Under the pieces are notes generated by a model. The model saw only the letters and a program-made list of their open reading frames with translations, did no database searches and was not told where the DNA came from. A stretch of 64,000 nucleotides of DNA from the NCBI GenBank assembly GCA_035405785.1, contig DAONJS010000002.1, positions 62,001-126,000 of the forward strand. The letters are read 5' to 3'. The number at the start of each line of letters is the position of its first letter. Position 1 is the first letter of the stretch. The stretch comes from BPGX01 sp035405785 (GTDB lineage Bacteria; Bacteroidota; Bacteroidia; B-17B0; Aurantibacillaceae). Of this stretch, positions 37,129-46,422 are shown piece after piece. Both the position numbers and the translations under genes were made by a program.

Positions 37129-38430
37129 ATGTGGCGTTTTATACTTCAAAGAATATTAAATTTTTTAAATGTTTCAATTTGGTTGTTGCAAGAAGCATTT
37201 GTGCTTGCTAAAAATTCATTGATTGTAAACAAAACCCGTTCTTTATTAAGTTTGTTGGGCGTTACCATTGGTATTTTTTCTGTGATATTGGTATTTACCT
37301 TTATTGATGGGTTAGAAAGAAGTATCAGAGATAGCGTGCAAAGTATTGGCGGAAATGTTATTTATATTCAAAAATGGCCATGGGCATTTAATGAAGATTA
37401 TCCATGGTGGAAATATCTTGAAAGACCCTTGCCAAAATATTCTGAATGGGCAGAATTATCAAAACAATTAGACCCGCAAAAATATGCAGTTACTTATTGT
37501 GTAAATGTTTTTTCAACGGCTTCTGTAAAGTTTGAAAAAAATGCTGTATCAGATTTTAGAATTATCGGTTGCACTTATGAATATGCAATGGTTAGAGGAA
37601 TCAATTTTTTGAAAGGCAGATATTTTTCAAATTCAGAATTTAATCAAGGAAAAAATGTAGTGATACTGGGCTATAGTATTGCCAAAAATTTATTTGGAAT
37701 ACCAGAATTAGCCGTAGATAGAGAAGTGATTTACAATGGTAAAAGATTGCAGGTTGTTGGTGTATTAAAGCAAGAAGGAAAAAATATATTTAATTCCAGT
37801 GCAGATGAAGTGATGTTGATGCCATATTTATTTGCAGCAAAATTTTTGAGTGTAAAAGATGAAAGTGCAAACCCATACATTGCAGTAAAACCTATGATTG
37901 ATAATTATGATGAAAATGAATTGTTGAATATCTTATCTGTGCAAATGAGAAAAATCAGAAAACTAAAACCTTCGGAAGAAAATAATTTTGCATTAAATCA
38001 AAGTTCATTGATAGAAAAAAACACGCAGGGTTTATTTTCTGTGCTTTCATTAGCAGGGTGGGTGATAGGCGGTTTTTCAATATTAGTAAGTGCTTTTGGT
38101 ATTGCCAATATTATGTTTGTAAGTGTAAAAGAAAGAGTGTCTGTAATAGGCATACAAAGAGCTTTGGGAGCAACTAAATTTTTTATTTTAATACAATTTC
38201 TATTAGAATCAATTTTATTAACTTTAATAGGAGGAATTATTGGATTGATAATTACCTATATTGCTATACAGATATTACAACCATTTATTGATTTGAGTAT
38301 TAAACTATCAGCATCAAACATTTTGCTTGCTATCAACATATCAGTATTAACGGGAATTATTAGTGGGTTTGTTCCTGCCTATTCAGCATCACAATTAGAC
38401 CCCATTGAGTCAATGAGAGAAGGGATTTGA
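37129..38430 (+). CDS. MacB/FtsX-type ABC transporter permease
   Basis: 433 residues. The N-terminal helix is preceded by NKTRSLLSLLGVTIGIFSVIL, the MacB-PCD signature. A periplasmic domain of about 230 residues follows, then three C-terminal FtsX helices with ERVSVIGIQRALGATKFFIL. Such permeases work with an ATPase in lipoprotein release or export. The ATPase at 45712-46422 is of the right class but is 7 kb away on the other strand, so pairing is only a guess. Confidence 0.88.
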   Translation: MWRFILQRILNFLNVSIWLLQEAFVLAKNSLIVNKTRSLLSLLGVTIGIFSVILVFTFIDGLERSIRDSVQSIGGNVIYIQKWPWAFNEDYPWWKYLERPLPKYSEWAELSKQLDPQKYAVTYCVNVFSTASVKFEKNAVSDFRIIGCTYEYAMVRGINFLKGRYFSNSEFNQGKNVVILGYSIAKNLFGIPELAVDREVIYNGKRLQVVGVLKQEGKNIFNSSADEVMLMPYLFAAKFLSVKDESANPYIAVKPMIDNYDENELLNILSVQMRKIRKLKPSEENNFALNQSSLIEKNTQGLFSVLSLAGWVIGGFSILVSAFGIANIMFVSVKERVSVIGIQRALGATKFFILIQFLLESILLTLIGGIIGLIITYIAIQILQPFIDLSIKLSASNILLAINISVLTGIISGFVPAYSASQLDPIESMREGI

Positions 38431-38431
38431 T

Positions 38432-38490
38432 TAGTGAAGAGTGAAAAGTGAAGAGTTAATAGTGAAGAGTGAAAAATGAAAAGTGAAATT
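38432..38490. repeat. AGTGAAG heptad array
   Basis: Units AGTGAAG, AGTGAAA, AGTTAAT and AATGAAA follow one another in 7-base phase just after the permease stop. Confidence 0.75.
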
Positions 38491-38567
38491 TATTTTAATA
38501 CAAAAACATTATTACTTTAAAGGGACATCTTAAATGTACACCTTCATATAAAACCTAATACAAACAA

Positions 38568-39359
38568 TTATTTTTTATTTCTTAGTTCTATTGTAAGTAA
38601 CTTAAAGTCATATTTATAATTGGCATTTGAATCTAATATTCTTCTTTTCAATAAGATCTGTTTCTCATTTATCCATTTTATGTCAAAAGGTCCCCATTTA
38701 TCTAATTTTTTTGAAAATTCTAACTTTAAACTATCTTTAAAAATAGAATATAGTTCAATTCCATTAAAAGAATAACCAGATAATAAATCTTCATTTATTG
38801 AAATAATTTTTTTTCCATCATTTGAAATGTAAGGTAACCCGATAATATAACATTTAAATCCATTTTTTTTATTAACCATCATCCAACAATCACCTTCATA
38901 CCATTGAACATGAAGTAAATAATAACCTATGTTCTCATAATAATATTCAAAATTAAATCCTTCTTGTCTTTCTTCATCCTACAATGGAAAAAATATTTTT
39001 TTACCATTATCTAATTTCAATACTAATGATGAATCAACTACATAAAAGTATTTATTACCATATTTTTTAGCAAGAAAATTTTGGAAAATTCTCGCTGCTA
39101 CATGTGAATTATCAATAGAAAGCGAATCAATTAATTTTATTTTTGCTTCATATAAATCATAAGGATCACTTAGTGGAAAAGAATCAGCATTTTCAAATTT
39201 TAAAATATAATCACCTGCTATAAGTGTATCAATAACATTTGTAGATAAGTCCTCTTTTGAGTCATTATTTTTTGTATTATTATTTGTATTGCATGAATAT
39301 AAAAGTAATATCAACAAAGACATTACTCTGAAAATGTATATTTTGAAATTAAAATTCAT
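38568..39359 (-). pseudogene. Lipoprotein gene split by a single in-frame TAG
   Basis: One continuous frame of 264 codons with a TAG at 38979-38981 (codon 127). Upstream of it are a signal peptide and lipobox (LLLLYSC) and 126 residues. Downstream, the same frame runs on with DEERQEGFNFEYYYENIGYY and then WYEGDCWMMVNKKNGF to the natural stop. No other stop or frameshift is present. A single base change from CAG or similar would explain it. The family is not recognised. It may be a recent pseudogene, a phase-like variant or a base error. TAG is a normal stop elsewhere here. Confidence 0.8.
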
Positions 39360-39466
39360 AATTACTTCAGTAACTTAAAAAAGTATTATAAATCACTTAC
39401 AAATATAACAATAAATTCTTTTGAAAAACCACTTCAATTCTCTTTAATTAAAAATTTAATTGCTAT

Positions 39467-40294
39467 TTATTTTTTATTGGACTTAATATTTATAATTCCA
39501 CCAAATACAAAATTAAACTGAGAAAAGAAAAAGTTTTGTCTTGCTTTATCTTCTGTATAATATGTTGTTCTTATGTCGGGCATATTTATAAATCCGCCTT
39601 TAAGTTCTGACTGAAAAAAGAACCAATTTAAAAAATTAATATTTACGCCAATTACTCCATCTATTCCATACCCAGAAACATGAAAATCATCATGTCTTGC
39701 TTTGCCTAAAAGTTTTGCATTTGTTTTAGGGTAAAGCAGTCCTACACCCAATCCTTCAATTAAACTAATATTAATCTTTTTTATACTAATCAATTTATTA
39801 GAATGTCTAATTTCAGTGTTCAAATAATTTAATCCATCTGTGTGTTCAAATTGTAAAAAATCTTCCGTCAATTTTATATTTTGATTTGAATAGGAATTAT
39901 CAAAGATTGTATTTGAATTTTTTATATATCCGTTAATTTTCACAATTTGATTTTGTTGAACAACATATTTCATATGGTCTATCCCAAATGAAACATCCCA
40001 ATTGTTTTTAAAATAATATCCTATTCTAAAATTGTATTGTGGGATAGTTGCTTTTTGAGGATTAAAATAAGTACTAAATGAAAATGGCGAAGGTTTATCA
40101 TTTGCAATTGCTTTTTTAATTGTAAAGTTATAGTCATTTCCCCAAAAATTAATATCTGATTTACTATACCAATCAATATTCCATCCCCAGTATAAATATA
40201 ATCTCCCTTTATTTGAATTTTCTATATTATTGTTTGTTTGACTAAAACAAAAATCAAATAAAAATAAATAACTAATAATTACAAAATATCTCAT
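39467..40294 (-). CDS. Probable outer-membrane beta-barrel protein
   Basis: 275 residues. A signal peptide (to FCFSQ) is followed by alternating aromatic beta strands such as RLYLYWGWNIDWYS, YNFRIGYYFKNNWDVSFGID and FFFSQFNFVFGGIINI at the end. This is the pattern of small Bacteroidota outer-membrane barrels, but I cannot name the family. It lies upstream of the broken lipoprotein gene on the same strand, so the two may form one unit. Confidence 0.65.
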   Translation of the reverse strand: MRYFVIISYLFLFDFCFSQTNNNIENSNKGRLYLYWGWNIDWYSKSDINFWGNDYNFTIKKAIANDKPSPFSFSTYFNPQKATIPQYNFRIGYYFKNNWDVSFGIDHMKYVVQQNQIVKINGYIKNSNTIFDNSYSNQNIKLTEDFLQFEHTDGLNYLNTEIRHSNKLISIKKINISLIEGLGVGLLYPKTNAKLLGKARHDDFHVSGYGIDGVIGVNINFLNWFFFQSELKGGFINMPDIRTTYYTEDKARQNFFFSQFNFVFGGIINIKSNKK

Positions 40295-40408
40295 TTTAAT
40301 GAATTAAATTATCGTTATTATTACAATTGCATAAATACCAAATAAAATTCATCAAATGATAATCTTCTATTGACTTTCTTAAAGATTATCTTTATCAAAT
40401 TTAAAAAC

Positions 40409-42526
40409 TCAATTCGGCTTTGCTAATAATACTTTTCGGGAAACTTTGTATTTGCCAGTTTTTTGGTCAATGCCAAGGTATTTTACTTCAACAGTGTCTC
40501 CTTCTTTAAGTACATCGGCAAGTGTTTCTCTACGCACCCAGTCGTATTCTGAAATGTGAAGTAAAGCATCTTTGCCCGGCAAAAATTCTACAAATGCACC
40601 ATAAGGCATAATAGTTTTTACCTTTGCAGTATAAACTTCTCCTACTTCAGGAATAGCAGTAATGAGTTTTATTCTGTTTACAGCCGCATTTACAGATTCT
40701 ATATTGTTACCAAATATATTTGCTCTTCCCATTATGCCGCCAGTTTCTTCCAATTGAATGGTAGTTTGAGTTTCTCTCTGAATTTCCTGAATCACTTTTC
40801 CTCCTGTTCCAATAATGGCTCCAAATGATTCTACGGGAACATCAATAGAAACATATCTTGGGGCGTGTGGTTTGTAGTCACTTCTTGGTTCACTGATGGC
40901 TTTAAGCATTTCATTCATAATATGCATTCTGCCTTCTCTGGCCTGATACAACGCCTTCTTCATAATATCAAAAGAAAGTCCGTTTACTTTCAAATCCATT
41001 TGAACCGCAGTTATTCCGTCTTTGGTACCGCATACCTTAAAGTCCATATCACCTAAATGATCTTCATCTCCTAAAATATCTGATAATACAGCATAATTAC
41101 CTTTGTCATCGGTAATTAATCCCATTGCAATACCTGCTACGGGCTTTTTAATTTTTATACCTGCATCCATCAAAGCCAAAGTACCAGCACATACAGTAGC
41201 CATACTTGAAGAACCATTACTTTCTAATATATCTGATACAACACGAATGGTATAACCTGTATCTTGAGGTACCATTCTTTTTAATGCTCTGTGAGCTAAA
41301 TTACCATGTCCAACTTCTCTTCTGCCCGGACCTCTCATTGGTTTTACCTCACCTGTAGAAAATGGTGGAAAGTTGTAATGTAAAATAAATTTTTCTTCTT
41401 CCACTTTCATGGCTTTATCCAAAATTAAAATATCATCGGGCGTTCCTAATGTTACTGTTGTTAAAGATTGTGTTTCACCACGAGTAAAAATAGCACTACC
41501 ATGTGCCATTGGTAAATAATTTACTTCACAATAAATTGGGCGAATATCTGTTAGTCCTCTGCCATCTAATCTTATTTTTTCTTCTAAAATCATTTTGCGA
41601 ACAGCATCGTATTGAATAAGACCATAGTATTTATCAAAGAGTGATGCATATTTTTCCAAATCTTCTGCTGAAAATTGTTTTTTATATTCTTCCAAAATGT
41701 CTGCAAATGCCTTGTTTCTTTCATGTTTATTAGGGTTTTTACTTTTTGCACATTGATAAACTTTGTCAAATAAATCTGCATACATTTTCTTTTTAAATTC
41801 TTCGTCATTGGTTTCGTGCGAATAGGTTCTTTTAGCAGGAGCATTGGCTTTTTGTGCAAATTCTTTAAGTGCAATAATTTGTTGTTTAATGGCCTGATGA
41901 GCAAATTGAATGGCTTCTACCATTTCATCTTCGGAAATTTCATTCATTTCACCTTCTACCATAATAATATCAGTTTCAGTTCCTGCAACCATCATATCAA
42001 TAGTAGATTTTTCAAGCGTATCAATATCAGGATTGATGATAAATTTACCATCCACTTTGCCAACTCTTACTTCGGACATCATTTTTGTTACTGGAATATC
42101 TGAAACTGCAATAGCGGCTGATGCAGCTAATCCTGCCAATGCATCGGGCATATCTTTTTTATCACTTGAGATAAGGTAAATAAGCACTTGAGTATCGGCG
42201 TGATAATCTTCTGGAAATAATGGACGAAGCGCCCTGTCTACAAGACGACTTACAAGAATTTCATAATCGGATAATTTACCTTCTCTTTTGAAAAAAGATC
42301 CCGGTATTCTACCTGATGCAGCAAATTTTTCTTGATAATCTACTGTAAGAGGCATAAAATCAACACCTTCTTTTGCTTCTTTTGCACTAACAACGGTGGC
42401 AAGTAACATTGTGTTATTCATTCTAACCACAACCGCCCCATCTGCCTGACGGGCTAATTTTCCTGTTTCTAAAGTGATTGTTCTACCATCATTTAATGTA
42501 ATGGTATGTGTAATTGGTTTTAGCAT
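40409..42526 (-). CDS. pnp: Polynucleotide phosphorylase
   Basis: 705 residues from the ATG at 42526 (MLKPITHTITLNDGR). Two RNase PH-like domains (FMPLTVDYQEKFAASGRIPG; GETQSLTTVTLGT and VVSDILESNGSSSMATVCAG) are followed by a KH domain (GAIIGTGGKVIQEIQRET) and an S1 domain (GEVYTAKVKTIMPYGAFVEF). It degrades RNA from the 3' end using phosphate. It follows rpsO, an arrangement conserved across bacteria, and a strong hairpin sits between them. Confidence 0.97.
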   Translation of the reverse strand: MLKPITHTITLNDGRTITLETGKLARQADGAVVVRMNNTMLLATVVSAKEAKEGVDFMPLTVDYQEKFAASGRIPGSFFKREGKLSDYEILVSRLVDRALRPLFPEDYHADTQVLIYLISSDKKDMPDALAGLAASAAIAVSDIPVTKMMSEVRVGKVDGKFIINPDIDTLEKSTIDMMVAGTETDIIMVEGEMNEISEDEMVEAIQFAHQAIKQQIIALKEFAQKANAPAKRTYSHETNDEEFKKKMYADLFDKVYQCAKSKNPNKHERNKAFADILEEYKKQFSAEDLEKYASLFDKYYGLIQYDAVRKMILEEKIRLDGRGLTDIRPIYCEVNYLPMAHGSAIFTRGETQSLTTVTLGTPDDILILDKAMKVEEEKFILHYNFPPFSTGEVKPMRGPGRREVGHGNLAHRALKRMVPQDTGYTIRVVSDILESNGSSSMATVCAGTLALMDAGIKIKKPVAGIAMGLITDDKGNYAVLSDILGDEDHLGDMDFKVCGTKDGITAVQMDLKVNGLSFDIMKKALYQAREGRMHIMNEMLKAISEPRSDYKPHAPRYVSIDVPVESFGAIIGTGGKVIQEIQRETQTTIQLEETGGIMGRANIFGNNIESVNAAVNRIKLITAIPEVGEVYTAKVKTIMPYGAFVEFLPGKDALLHISEYDWVRRETLADVLKEGDTVEVKYLGIDQKTGKYKVSRKVLLAKPN

Positions 42527-42552
42527 AATTTTATTTTTTATTTGATAATGAA

Positions 42553-42603
42553 AAAGGGGGTAACATTTTAAATCATTTTGATTCAAAATGTATTGCCCCC
42601 CCT
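42553..42603 (-). promoter_or_regulatory. Hairpin between rpsO and pnp
   Basis: On the minus strand, a GGGGGG-start stem pairs with CCCCC across an inner palindrome (ATTTTGA-ATCAAAAT), and a run of five T follows. It can act as an attenuator or terminator after rpsO, or as an RNase III-type processing site controlling pnp. Position matches the autoregulated hairpin of enteric rpsO-pnp, though the sequence is not related. Confidence 0.75.
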
Positions 42604-42628
42604 TAATTTGTATATAAAAGAAAGTATT

Positions 42629-42898
42629 TTACTTTCTAATGTCTAATTGTTTAATTAAATTTCTGTATTGTTCTAATTTGTGTTTTTTAAGATAATTCAA
42701 AAGTTTTCTTCTTTGATTAACAAGATTAATTAATGATCTTTGAGTAACAAAATCTTTTTTATTATTTTCGAGATGAGAAGAAAGATGTTTAATTCTTTCA
42801 GTCAATAATGCAATTTGAAATGAAGTATCACCGGTATTTTTATCATTACCTGTAACCTTTTTTAGAATTTCTTGTTTTTTTTCTTTACTTAATGGCAT
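42629..42898 (-). CDS. rpsO: 30S ribosomal protein S15
   Basis: 89 residues, the exact usual size. Motifs DTSFQIALLTERIKHLSSHL and the following SLINLVNQRRKLLNYLKK are the rRNA-binding helices. It binds the 16S central domain. It precedes pnp and follows tsf on the same strand. Confidence 0.97.
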   Translation of the reverse strand: MPLSKEKKQEILKKVTGNDKNTGDTSFQIALLTERIKHLSSHLENNKKDFVTQRSLINLVNQRRKLLNYLKKHKLEQYRNLIKQLDIRK

Positions 42899-42916
42899 AA
42901 TGATTCAATTTTATTT

Positions 42917-43738
42917 TTATGATAATGAATATCTTTTGAATGCAACAATTTTACAATCTTTATCTACTGATTGTAGATATTGACCAACGGTCATTTTGTT
43001 GTCTTTAATATATTCCTGATTTAGAAGTGTAGATTCTTTGAAAAACTTGTTCAATTTTCCTTGAGCAATTTTTTCAACCATATCAGCAGGTTTGCCTTCT
43101 TGTTTAACTTGTTCGCGGGCAATTTCAAGTTCTCTTTCTAATACTTCTTGAGGCACATCATTTTTATCAATAGAAACAGGAGCCATAGCGGCTACTTGCA
43201 TGGCTATATTGCGAGCGGCTTCTGGGTCAATAGCTTTACTAAATGCTACAAGTACAGCTAAGCGATTACCTGGGTGAATATAAGAAACAATATAATTTGC
43301 TTCTAATGGAGTGTAATAACCGATTTCAATTTTTTCTCCGATTTTAGCAATTTGCTCCATCAATTTGTCATTGACAGTTATATCTGAGTTGTAAGGTAAT
43401 TTTTTTAGTGCTTCAACATCAGAAGGAAATTTTTCAATAGCGATGTTTGCAATTTCTTCTGCAAAAGATTGAAAATCTTGGTTTTTAGCCACAAAATCAG
43501 TTTCACAGTTGATAGAAAGTAAAATAGCTTTGTTATTATCTTTTACTTTTGTAAGTACATAACCTTCTTTTGCTTCTCTATCTTGTCTGTTAGCGGCAAT
43601 TTTTGCACCTTTTTTTCTGAGATAATCAATGGCTTTTTCAAAATCACCACCACTTTCTTCAAGGGCTTTTTTACAATCCATCATTCCTGCCCCTGTTTGT
43701 TGTCTTAGTTTATTAATATCTGCTACAGTTACTGCCAT
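42917..43738 (-). CDS. tsf: Elongation factor Ts
   Basis: 273 residues. The N-terminal UBA-like part has KLRQQTGAGMMDCKKALEES, and the core has the GDP-release motif NCETDFVAKNQDF. It recycles EF-Tu by exchanging its nucleotide. It follows rpsB by 4 bases, the usual order. Confidence 0.97.
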   Translation of the reverse strand: MAVTVADINKLRQQTGAGMMDCKKALEESGGDFEKAIDYLRKKGAKIAANRQDREAKEGYVLTKVKDNNKAILLSINCETDFVAKNQDFQSFAEEIANIAIEKFPSDVEALKKLPYNSDITVNDKLMEQIAKIGEKIEIGYYTPLEANYIVSYIHPGNRLAVLVAFSKAIDPEAARNIAMQVAAMAPVSIDKNDVPQEVLERELEIAREQVKQEGKPADMVEKIAQGKLNKFFKESTLLNQEYIKDNKMTVGQYLQSVDKDCKIVAFKRYSLS

Positions 43739-43742
43739 ATTT

Positions 43743-44576
43743 TTATTTTTTTACAATTCTTTTTCTTCCTCTTGGTTTTTTAGTTGTTTCAGTTTCTTCT
43801 TCGCCTTCAACTACTGTTTCATATTTTTTTGAGATAGTTGAAGTTTCATCTTCAAATTTTTCTGCTTTTTCATTTGATATATTATCGCTGCCTCTTTCTG
43901 CTAAACCTTCTGCAATGGCATTGCATACTGCAGTAAGAATAATGTCAATTGAAGTAGCGGCATCATCGTTAGCTGGAATTGGATAATTTACTTCATTTGG
44001 ATTAGAATTTGTATCAACCATAGCAAAAGTAGGGATATTTAATCTTTTAGCTTCTTTTACAGCAATGTGTTCTTTAACAATATCTATGATAAATAATGCA
44101 GAAGGCAAGCGGTTCATATCAGCAATTGAACCAAATTGCTTTTGTAACTTTGCTTTTTCACGGGTTAAAAGTAATCTTTCTTTTTTAGATATTTTTTCAA
44201 ATGTACCATCGGTTTCCATTTTCTCGATTTGGTACATTCTTTTGATAGATTTACGAATAGTGGAAAAATTAGTAAGTAATCCACCTGGCCATCTTTCAAC
44301 TACATAAGGCATTCCAAGTGGTTTTACTTTTGATTCAATAATTTCTTTTGCTTGTTTTTTAGTAGCAACAAAAAGAATCTTTTTGTTTTGCTTTGCTAAA
44401 TTTTTTAGAATGTTACATGCTTCATCTAATTTAGCAAGCGTTTTATTTAAGTCAATGATATGAACACCATTTTTTTCTCCATAAATATAAGGAGCAAAAG
44501 CTGGGTTCCATCTTCTTTTTAGGTGTCCAAAGTGCACACCTGCATCAAGTAGTTGTTCAAATGTTAGTTGAGACAT
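43743..44576 (-). CDS. rpsB: 30S ribosomal protein S2
   Basis: 277 residues. Family motifs are LLDAGVHFGHLKRRWNPAF, VERWPGGLLTNFSTI and FAMVDTNSNPNEVNYPIPAND. The C-terminal 45 residues form an acidic tail ending KKPRGRKRIVKK, an extension common in Bacteroidota. Start of the rpsB-tsf pair. Confidence 0.97.
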   Translation of the reverse strand: MSQLTFEQLLDAGVHFGHLKRRWNPAFAPYIYGEKNGVHIIDLNKTLAKLDEACNILKNLAKQNKKILFVATKKQAKEIIESKVKPLGMPYVVERWPGGLLTNFSTIRKSIKRMYQIEKMETDGTFEKISKKERLLLTREKAKLQKQFGSIADMNRLPSALFIIDIVKEHIAVKEAKRLNIPTFAMVDTNSNPNEVNYPIPANDDAATSIDIILTAVCNAIAEGLAERGSDNISNEKAEKFEDETSTISKKYETVVEGEEETETTKKPRGRKRIVKK

Positions 44577-44582
44577 ATTGCT

Positions 44583-44712
44583 TGTGGAGTTTTTAGTTTT
44601 TAGTTGTTAGTTTTTAGTTTTTAGTTAGGGGCAATTCATGAATTGCCCTTACAGATGGGGGCGTATTGCCATACGCCTTTTTTTTTATTTTATGCCCACA
44701 ATTTTAATTGTG
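44583..44712. repeat. Heptads and three different palindromes in the rpsI-rpsB gap
   Basis: TTTTTAG heptads at 44588-44627 lead into GGGCAATTCATGAATTGCCC (44629-44648, a perfect palindrome), GGCGTAT-TGCC-ATACGCC (44660-44677) followed by nine T, and CACAATTTTAATTGTG (44697-44712). The second with its T-run would terminate plus-strand, not minus-strand, transcripts. They look like REP-type mobile palindromes dropped between ribosomal genes. Confidence 0.75.
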
Positions 44713-44732
44713 AGTAATAATAAAAGATTATA

Positions 44733-45125
44733 TTAACGTTTAGTAAATTGAAATCTTTTGCGAGCTTTTTTACGCCCATATTTTTTACGCTCTACCATAC
44801 GAGGATCGCGTGTTAATAATCCTTCGTGTTTAAGTACTGGTCTTAATTCAGGGTTTAATTGAGAAATTACTTTTGAAATAGCCAAACGAAGAGCTTGTGA
44901 TTGACCAGTAACACCACCACCTTTGATATTGGCGTAAATATCGTATTTTGAAAAATCAAAGTTAGAAACTTTGAATGGTTGAGTTACATAGTACTGTAGG
45001 GTAGGGGTAGGAAAATATTCTTTGTAATCCCTATTATCATTGATAATAATTTTTCCCGAACCCTTTTTTACATAGATGCGAGCAATTGATGTTTTTCTTT
45101 TTCCTGTTGCGTTAATAACTTCCAT
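44733..45125 (-). CDS. rpsI: 30S ribosomal protein S9
   Basis: 130 residues. ATGKRKTSIARIYVKKGSG opens the protein, GGGVTGQSQALRLAISK follows, and the basic tail ends in FQFTKR, the residues that reach the ribosomal P site. It follows rplM by 2 bases, the universal L13-S9 pairing. Confidence 0.97.
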   Translation of the reverse strand: MEVINATGKRKTSIARIYVKKGSGKIIINDNRDYKEYFPTPTLQYYVTQPFKVSNFDFSKYDIYANIKGGGVTGQSQALRLAISKVISQLNPELRPVLKHEGLLTRDPRMVERKKYGRKKARKRFQFTKR

Positions 45126-45127
45126 AA

Positions 45128-45586
45128 TTATGCTTTAATTGTGTTTATATCAATAGTTTTAGGATTTTGTGCCTGATGAGGATGTTCAGAACCAGTGTAA
45201 ATAAATACATTGGTATTCAATTTTCTTCCTAAGCGATTTTTAGGAAGCATTCCGTGAATAGCTAATTTAAGAATTTCTTCTGGTCTTTTTTTCATCCAAA
45301 ATTCTGGCGTTGCAAATCTTTGCCCTCCTGGATATCCAGTATAACGAATATATTGTTTTTCAGTAAATTTTTTTCCTGTAAAACGAACTTTGTCAGCATT
45401 GATAATAATCACATTACAGCCCATATCTACATGAGGCGTAAAAGATGGTAAATGTTTTCCTCTTAATAGATAAGCAACTTTTGATGCCAATCTTCCAACA
45501 ATTTGATTAGTAGCATCTACAACTACCCATTCTTTTTGAGCAGTGGCTTTGTTTAGGTATTTTGTCTTAAAACTTAGTGTATCCAC
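45128..45586 (-). CDS. rplM: 50S ribosomal protein L13
   Basis: 152 residues from a GTG at 45586 (MDTLSFKTKYLNKAT). Family motifs WVVVDATNQIVGRLASKVA, then GDNVIIINAD-like GCNVIIINADKV, and HGMLPKNRLGRK. A TTG at 45616 gives ten more residues but lies inside the promoter -7 element, so it is rejected. It is the first gene of the rplM-rpsI unit. Confidence 0.96.
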   Translation of the reverse strand: MDTLSFKTKYLNKATAQKEWVVVDATNQIVGRLASKVAYLLRGKHLPSFTPHVDMGCNVIIINADKVRFTGKKFTEKQYIRYTGYPGGQRFATPEFWMKKRPEEILKLAIHGMLPKNRLGRKLNTNVFIYTGSEHPHQAQNPKTIDINTIKA

Positions 45587-45613
45587 AGTAGTAAAATTTT
45601 TTATTAAGGGCGG

Positions 45614-45645
45614 CAAATTTATAGAATATATTTTGATTTGTCAAA
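45614..45645 (-). promoter_or_regulatory. Full promoter for rplM-rpsI
   Basis: On the minus strand, TTTG (45642-45645) and TAAATTTG (45614-45621) are 20 bases apart, an exact match to the phylum consensus. The GTG start is 27 bases downstream. Confidence 0.8.
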
Positions 45646-45711
45646 TTTTTTTTAATTTTTTCTTCAAAAATATTTTTTGGTGTTAATATGTTAAGTAAAA
45701 GTAATTGAATT

Positions 45712-46422
45712 TTAATAACTTATAACTTCATTATTGATTTGTTCTGAATGAATTTTACCGTCTTTTAATTTAATAATTTTTCTAGCATGTTTAGAAATAT
45801 CTTCCTCGTGAGTAACCAAAACTATAGTGTTTCCTTGCTGATAAATTTCTTCTAAAAGATGCATAATCTCAATGGATGTTTTGCTATCTAAATTTCCTGT
45901 TGGTTCGTCGGCTAAAATTAGAGAAGGATTATTGACTAATGCTCTTGCAATTGCAACTCTTTGTCTTTGCCCTCCAGAAAGTTCGTTAGGTTTGTGATGC
46001 ATTCTGTCGGCTAAACCTACTTTTTCTAAAGCTATTTTGGCTTTTTCTGTTCGTTCTTTTTTGGGTATCCCTGCGTAAATCAGGGGCATTTCTACATTTT
46101 CCAGTGCCGTATTACGAGGAATTAAATGAAATGTTTGAAATACAAATCCAATGAATTTATTTCTAATACTTGCTAATTCTGCATCTTGCATTGTAGAAAC
46201 ATCAATACCATTGAGCAGATATTTTCCTTTTGTTGGCTTATCAAGACAACCGATAATATTCATTAAAGTAGATTTTCCGCTACCTGATGGTCCCATTAAA
46301 GCAACATATTCATTTTTCTTTACCGTAAGGTTAATATCAGTCAATACAGGAATTTCTTCTTTTCCTAGATAGTAACTTTTATACAAGTGCTCTAAAAGAA
46401 TTACTGGTATGTTATTGTCCAT
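45712..46422 (-). CDS. LolD/MacB-type ABC transporter ATP-binding protein
   Basis: 236 residues. Walker A is GPSGSGKST, the signature LSGGQRQRVAIARAL, Walker B LILADEPTGNLDSKT, and the H-loop VTHEED. The sequence is of the LolD/MacB/FtsE class, which pairs with FtsX-type permeases for lipoprotein release or efflux. No permease is adjacent. It overlaps the small membrane protein gene upstream by 11 bases. Confidence 0.93.
   Translation of the reverse strand: MDNNIPVILLEHLYKSYYLGKEEIPVLTDINLTVKKNEYVALMGPSGSGKSTLMNIIGCLDKPTKGKYLLNGIDVSTMQDAELASIRNKFIGFVFQTFHLIPRNTALENVEMPLIYAGIPKKERTEKAKIALEKVGLADRMHHKPNELSGGQRQRVAIARALVNNPSLILADEPTGNLDSKTSIEIMHLLEEIYQQGNTIVLVTHEEDISKHARKIIKLKDGKIHSEQINNEVISY

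Noticed and set aside
38979..38981. Recoding of TAG as a sense codon
   Set aside because: TAG is used as a normal stop in this window, for example at the end of the genes at 18870-21023 and 25144-25656, so a code change is unlikely.
45587..45616. TTG start ten codons upstream in rplM
   Set aside because: It sits inside the TAAATTTG element of a perfect promoter, so it would not be transcribed.
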